From Flavihumibacter petaseus NBRC 106054 (GTDB lineage: Bacteria > Bacteroidota > Bacteroidia > Chitinophagales > Chitinophagaceae): a stretch of 64,000 bases of DNA. The notes under the pieces are model-generated. The model worked only from the letters and a program-made list of their open reading frames with translations. It was not told the origin of the DNA and did not search any database. This document shows, piece after piece, positions 60,184 through 64,000 of the stretch. The position numbers and the translations under genes are program-made. The stretch's first letter is position 1; every line of letters starts with the position of its first letter. The stretch is taken from NCBI RefSeq assembly GCF_000974785.1, contig NZ_BBWV01000003.1:558001-622000 (forward strand), written 5' to 3'.

Positions 60184-61437
60184 ATGCCCTATCTTTTTAC
60201 TTCAGAGAGTGTTTCAGAAGGACATCCGGACAAAGTTGCTGACCAGATTTCGGATGCTTTGATCGATAATTTCCTGGCGTTCGATCCTAACTCCAAAGTG
60301 GCCTGTGAAACACTGGTTACAACTGGACAGGTGGTGCTGGCAGGTGAAGTGAAATCACGCGCCTATCTTGATGTTCAGGAAATTGCGAGAGGAGTAATCC
60401 GGAAGATTGGCTATACGAAGAGCGAATACATGTTTGAAGCGAACTCGTGCGGTGTGTTAAGTGCCATTCATGAACAAAGCGCCGATATCAACCAGGGTGT
60501 TGAAAGGCAAAAAAAGGAAGAGCAGGGTGCTGGCGACCAGGGTATGATGTTCGGTTACGCAACCAACGAAACCGAAGACTATATGCCGCTGGCACTGGAC
60601 CTTGCACATAAATTGCTGCAGGAACTGGCAGCGCTTCGCCGGGAGGATAAACAGATCAAATACCTGCGTCCAGATGCCAAAAGCCAGGTGACACTGGAAT
60701 ATGATGACAACAATGTTCCGGTAAGGATCGATGCTATTGTGATCTCTACCCAGCACGATGATTTTGATACAGAAACGAAAATGCTGGCCAAAATCAAAAA
60801 GGACATCATTGAGATCCTGGTTCCACGCATCAAAACCAAGTACAAAAAATACGCGAAGCTTTTTAACGACAAGATCAAGTACCACATCAACCCGACCGGT
60901 AAGTTTGTGATCGGAGGGCCGCATGGTGACACTGGTCTTACGGGCCGCAAGATCATCGTTGACACCTACGGCGGAAAAGGCGCTCACGGTGGTGGTGCTT
61001 TCAGTGGCAAGGATCCATCCAAAGTTGACCGTTCCGCTGCTTATGCCACACGTCATATTGCCAAGAACCTGGTAGCTGCCGGACTTTGTGATGAAGTGCT
61101 TGTTCAGGTTTCCTATGCGATCGGCGTTGCACAGCCGATGGGCATTTATGTGAATACCTATGGCACTGCAAAAGTGGATATGACCGACGGCGAAATTGCA
61201 AAGATTGTTGAAGGTATATTCGATATGCGCCCGTACTATATCGAACAAAGGCTGAAACTGCGTACCCCGATTTATTCCGAAACTGCAGCCTATGGCCATA
61301 TGGGTCGCAAACCGGTGACAGTGGACAAAGAATTCCGCTCACCGGATGGAAAAGTGATCAAGAAGAAAGTGGAGCTTTTCACCTGGGAAAAACTGGACTA
61401 CGTTCCCAAAGTAAAAAAAGCATTCAAGCTGAAATAA
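60184..61437 (+). CDS. metK: S-adenosylmethionine synthetase MetK
   Basis: 417 residues. Signatures: [80 protein letters not shown]. It makes S-adenosylmethionine from methionine and ATP. It has its own promoter box and is followed by a strong terminator, so it is probably monocistronic. Confidence 0.97.
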   Translation: MPYLFTSESVSEGHPDKVADQISDALIDNFLAFDPNSKVACETLVTTGQVVLAGEVKSRAYLDVQEIARGVIRKIGYTKSEYMFEANSCGVLSAIHEQSADINQGVERQKKEEQGAGDQGMMFGYATNETEDYMPLALDLAHKLLQELAALRREDKQIKYLRPDAKSQVTLEYDDNNVPVRIDAIVISTQHDDFDTETKMLAKIKKDIIEILVPRIKTKYKKYAKLFNDKIKYHINPTGKFVIGGPHGDTGLTGRKIIVDTYGGKGAHGGGAFSGKDPSKVDRSAAYATRHIAKNLVAAGLCDEVLVQVSYAIGVAQPMGIYVNTYGTAKVDMTDGEIAKIVEGIFDMRPYYIEQRLKLRTPIYSETAAYGHMGRKPVTVDKEFRSPDGKVIKKKVELFTWEKLDYVPKVKKAFKLK

Positions 61438-61440
61438 TCT

Positions 61441-61470
61441 AAAGCCGTCAGAATTGACGGCTTTTTTTTT
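61441..61470 (+). terminator. Rho-independent terminator after metK
   Basis: Ten-base stem aaagccgtca / tgacggcttt (61441-61450 and 61455-61464), loop gaat, then a T-run to 61470. It lies directly after the metK stop. Confidence 0.92.
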
Positions 61471-61485
61471 GCCAAATTAACGCTC

Positions 61486-62997
61486 ATGTACAAGTACCTG
61501 TTGTATTGCTGCAGCCTGCTCGCCGGTTCCCACAGCATGGCCCAGCTCACCAACCCAGACAGGAAGTTCAGGCAGGTAGACCAGTATTTTGATTCCCTGA
61601 TGCGGCAATGGCATATTCCCGGGTTGGCTGTCGGGATCGTGTATGCCGACAAACTCGTTTATGGGAAAGGATTTGGCGTACGGGATCTCAGTTCCCGGTC
61701 GCCGGTAGATACGGCTACCTTATTTCAAATAGCTTCCAATACCAAGTTATTCACGGCAATGCTGGCAGCTGAGATGGCGCAGGAGAAACAGCTTGACCTG
61801 GATGCTCCTGTGCGCAATTACTATGCTGACCTCACCTTCTCCACCGACGAGCTGAACGCCAAAGCCAGTATGCGTGACCTCCTCAGCCACCGAACAGGAT
61901 TGCCGCGTTATGACGCGCTCTGGATCTACCGGAAATCCTCCCGCGACTCCATTGTCAATTGGATTCCGTCGATGAAACCAACTTTATCACTGCGTCAGGG
62001 CTATATCTACAACAACATGATGTATGCTGCGGCAGGCCTCGTGATGGAAAAGATTTCGAACAGCTCCTGGGAACAACTTATCAGGAAGAATTTTTTTGAA
62101 CCACTGGAGATGAATCGTTCCTGCTTCACTGAGTCGGAATGGTCAGCCGTTGCCAACAGGGCAACGTCCTATATTGAACAGGACAGTACCCATACCCTGT
62201 TCCCGATCACCCGATATGCTCAATCGGAAGTTCTTGGCCCCGCCGGAACGATCAAATCAACGGTCGCTGACATGAGTCACTGGATGATTGCCCTGCTGAA
62301 TGACGGTTCCTACAAAGGGCATAGTGTTATTTCACCCGCTGCCCTGAGAGAAACACTTGTTCCCAATGCCATTGCAGATAAAGCAGGCAGATGGGAGGAG
62401 TTATCCAACGCGTTGTACGGGCTGGGACGCACGATGCAAACCTATAAAGGCTATAAGATCACCAGCCATACCGGGTCGATCGATGGATTTTATTCGCAGC
62501 TGTTGTTTTGTCCGACAGAGAAGACCGGCATCTTCATTGTTTTCAATCTCCGGGAAGCGGGTTCCCTCCGCAACGTAATCGGTTTCCCGGTGCTGGATAT
62601 ACTTCTCGGTCTTTCTCATACGCCCTGGATCGCCAGATATAAATCTGAGCTGGCAGTACAGCAGCGTACCGGCAGGGCAGAAGAGGCGAAATATCTCGCT
62701 GGCCGTCAGCCGGGCACAAAACCTTCGCACGCCTTATCTGCCTACCGCGGCACTTATATGCATCCTGTTTATGGCAAGATGATCGTGGATACCTCAGGGG
62801 AACACCTCACGGTTCAGTACTGGGGCATGCAGCTGAAACTGCAGCATTTTCATTATGACCAGTTTACTTTACTGCAAACGGAAAGTGATCTGCCGGAACT
62901 CCATTTGTATTTTATGACGGGGGAAAATGGTGAAATCAATGCCATACAAACGGAGCTCACGGGTGATCCGGCTAAAGTGCAGTTTGAAAAACAGTAA
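61486..62997 (+). CDS. Serine hydrolase, class C beta-lactamase-like, with DUF3471-type C-terminus
   Basis: 503 residues. Signal peptide (YLLYCCSLLAGSHSMAQ); catalytic Ser84-Asn-Thr-Lys87 (FQIASNTKLF); YxN-type motif in QGYIYNNMMYAAAG; HTG in ITSHTGSIDGFYS. A C-terminal lipocalin-like domain (about 415-500: YRGTYMHPVYGKMIV, HLTVQYWGMQLKLQ) fits DUF3471. Relatives are periplasmic esterases or peptidases. It is the second SxxK hydrolase in the window (the other is at 20210) but differs in length and C-terminus. Confidence 0.87.
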   Translation: MYKYLLYCCSLLAGSHSMAQLTNPDRKFRQVDQYFDSLMRQWHIPGLAVGIVYADKLVYGKGFGVRDLSSRSPVDTATLFQIASNTKLFTAMLAAEMAQEKQLDLDAPVRNYYADLTFSTDELNAKASMRDLLSHRTGLPRYDALWIYRKSSRDSIVNWIPSMKPTLSLRQGYIYNNMMYAAAGLVMEKISNSSWEQLIRKNFFEPLEMNRSCFTESEWSAVANRATSYIEQDSTHTLFPITRYAQSEVLGPAGTIKSTVADMSHWMIALLNDGSYKGHSVISPAALRETLVPNAIADKAGRWEELSNALYGLGRTMQTYKGYKITSHTGSIDGFYSQLLFCPTEKTGIFIVFNLREAGSLRNVIGFPVLDILLGLSHTPWIARYKSELAVQQRTGRAEEAKYLAGRQPGTKPSHALSAYRGTYMHPVYGKMIVDTSGEHLTVQYWGMQLKLQHFHYDQFTLLQTESDLPELHLYFMTGENGEINAIQTELTGDPAKVQFEKQ

Positions 62998-63002
62998 ATT
63001 TG
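62995..63002 (+). promoter_or_regulatory. Bacteroidota -7 box (TAAATTTG) for rlmB
   Basis: TAAATTTG begins on the stop codon of the upstream hydrolase gene and is followed by four bases (cggg) and ATG 63007. Predicts a leaderless rlmB mRNA. Confidence 0.5.
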
Positions 63003-63006
63003 CGGG

Positions 63007-63783
63007 ATGAAGCATTTCCGGCAGCCTGTTCAATCCAGGCCCAAAAAAAGCAGCCTGATCATTGGACCCGACGCTCTGGAAAAAGCCATGGCGGAAGGCA
63101 GGCAACTCGAACGGATATACGTAGTTCCCAATCATAAGAGTCCGGTATGGGACCGGATCAAAAAACTGGCCGATGCCACAGCGACCCCGATTAACCGGGT
63201 GCCGGTGGAAAAGCTCAACGGTTTCAATATTACGGGGCATGACGGCGTGGTCGGCCTGATTGCGAAAATTCAATACCAGGACCTCCAGGATGTGTTGTCG
63301 CTGGTGATCGACAGGGGGGAAGCGCCCCTTGTACTGATCCTCGATGGCATCACCGACATCAGGAATATAGGCGCTATTGCACGGACGGCCTATTGTTGTG
63401 GTGTGCATGCCCTGCTTATTCCCGACAAAGGTGTCGGAGCACTCAATGACGATGCCATTGCCACTTCTGCGGGAGCGCTGGAGAAACTCGCTGTCTGCAG
63501 GGTGCCGAGCCTGATGAAAGCGGTGGATACCCTCCATCTGAATGGGGTGAAGGTATTTGCCAGTGAAATGACTGCGGAAGAGAACATATTCGGCCTGGAT
63601 TTTTCCGAACCTGCGGCGATCATTATGGGAAGTGAAGACAAGGGAATTTATCCGGCTTTGCTTAAAACAGCAGATGTGTCTTTTAAGATACCCATGACCG
63701 GGAAGTTCGAAAGCCTGAATGTTTCCGTAGCCGCGGGAATGATCTTATATGAAGCAATGAAACAACGGATCAATGCCGGGTAA
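63007..63783 (+). CDS. rlmB: TrmH-family 23S rRNA 2'-O-methyltransferase, RlmB type
   Basis: 258 residues. A small N-terminal substrate-binding domain (SSLIIGPDALEKAMAEG) precedes the SPOUT knot: LVLILDGITDIRNIGAIART (motif 1), IIMGSEDKGIYPALL (motif 2) and IPMTGKFESLNVSVAAGMIL (motif 3). It transfers methyl from SAM to a 23S rRNA guanosine ribose. Its last 11 bases overlap the next gene. Confidence 0.92.
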   Translation: MKHFRQPVQSRPKKSSLIIGPDALEKAMAEGRQLERIYVVPNHKSPVWDRIKKLADATATPINRVPVEKLNGFNITGHDGVVGLIAKIQYQDLQDVLSLVIDRGEAPLVLILDGITDIRNIGAIARTAYCCGVHALLIPDKGVGALNDDAIATSAGALEKLAVCRVPSLMKAVDTLHLNGVKVFASEMTAEENIFGLDFSEPAAIIMGSEDKGIYPALLKTADVSFKIPMTGKFESLNVSVAAGMILYEAMKQRINAG

Positions 63784-64000
63784 AATCACTGGCAGGCAGG
63801 AGTTCACACTTGTGGAATGCCCGCGTGATGCCATGCAGGGATGGCCGGTATTTATTCCGACTGAAAAAAAGATCCGCTACATCAATGCGTTGCTGAAGGT
63901 GGGGTTTGATACCATCGATTTTGGCAGTTTTGTTTCGGAGAAAGCGATTCCGCAGATGGCAGACACCGCTAAAGTGCTGAGCGGACTTGATACAGCGGCA
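63773..64000 (+). CDS. Hydroxymethylglutaryl-CoA lyase, N-terminal part (3' cut by window end)
   Basis: 76 codons from ATG 63773 to the last base of the window, in frame throughout. FTLVECPRDAMQGWPVFIPT and VGFDTIDFGSFVSEKAIPQM match the start of the HMG-CoA lyase/DRE-TIM barrel family, with the catalytic Arg and Asp of the PRDAMQ segment (canonical GPRDGLQ). It would cleave HMG-CoA to acetoacetate and acetyl-CoA in leucine breakdown. The start overlaps the rlmB end by 11 bases, suggesting coupled expression. Confidence 0.85.
   Translation, partial: MPGKITGRQEFTLVECPRDAMQGWPVFIPTEKKIRYINALLKVGFDTIDFGSFVSEKAIPQMADTAKVLSGLDTAA

Noticed and set aside
60457-61299. Open frame of 280 codons on the minus strand
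   Set aside because: Antisense to metK; a by-product of codon use in a strongly conserved gene.

Overview
The window looks like a chromosomal segment of a Bacteroidota bacterium, most likely family Chitinophagaceae. Supporting signs are Bacteroidota promoter boxes (TAnnTTTG), lineage-typical families (DUF4270 lipoprotein, DUF4294 protein, DUF3857/transglutaminase protein, giant Rhs proteins with a PA14 partner, CxxxY-type CcmE, BshC) and mid-range base composition. I found no rRNA, tRNA, CRISPR array or intact insertion sequence. Species cannot be fixed from the sequence.

Layout. 1-17614 is an Rhs-type secreted giant-protein locus: a PA14-containing protein (5' end outside the window), a small secreted protein, a 2796-residue Rhs protein, and a visibly more AT-rich module with a variable tip ending in an OmpA-like region, a small YwqK-like protein, a decayed rhs fragment and a MafI-like immunity gene. 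17615-29757 holds a DUF3857/transglutaminase membrane protein, a serine hydrolase, a lipoprotein/metallo-hydrolase/AlkD operon, a GH140-like glycosidase, a sterol-desaturase-family protein, a DadA-like oxidase, bacillithiol synthase BshC and PurE. 29802-36552 is an RND efflux operon (adaptor, pump, TolC) lying between purE and purK. HppD follows, then about 1.1 kb of non-coding DNA (37852-38931) built of nested inverted repeats.

38932-50948 carries an L,D-transpeptidase fused to a TonB C-terminal-like domain, aspartate kinase, fructose-1,6-bisphosphatase, a CAP lipoprotein, an orphan ABC ATPase, a YfiT/DinB protein, a Nudix hydrolase, a TonB-like/FolC pair, and a minus-strand group with an agmatinase-like enzyme, a membrane protein, a radical SAM protein and an EamA transporter. 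51084-64000 carries ccmE-ccmF, a DUF4294 protein, a repeat-rich spacer, panC-panD-flippase-hldE-like genes on the minus strand, a divergent stand-alone GT5 domain, a DUF4270 lipoprotein, metK with a clear terminator, a second serine hydrolase, an RlmB-type methyltransferase, and the start of an HMG-CoA lyase gene cut by the window end.

Most of the region is ordinary metabolism and envelope biology. The parts most worth a second look are the recombining rhs tip region (15.6-17.6 kb), the nested inverted-repeat segment at 37.9-38.8 kb, and a recurring promoter arrangement (TAnnTTTG, four bases, ATG) that predicts leaderless mRNAs for four genes and one candidate small ORF.
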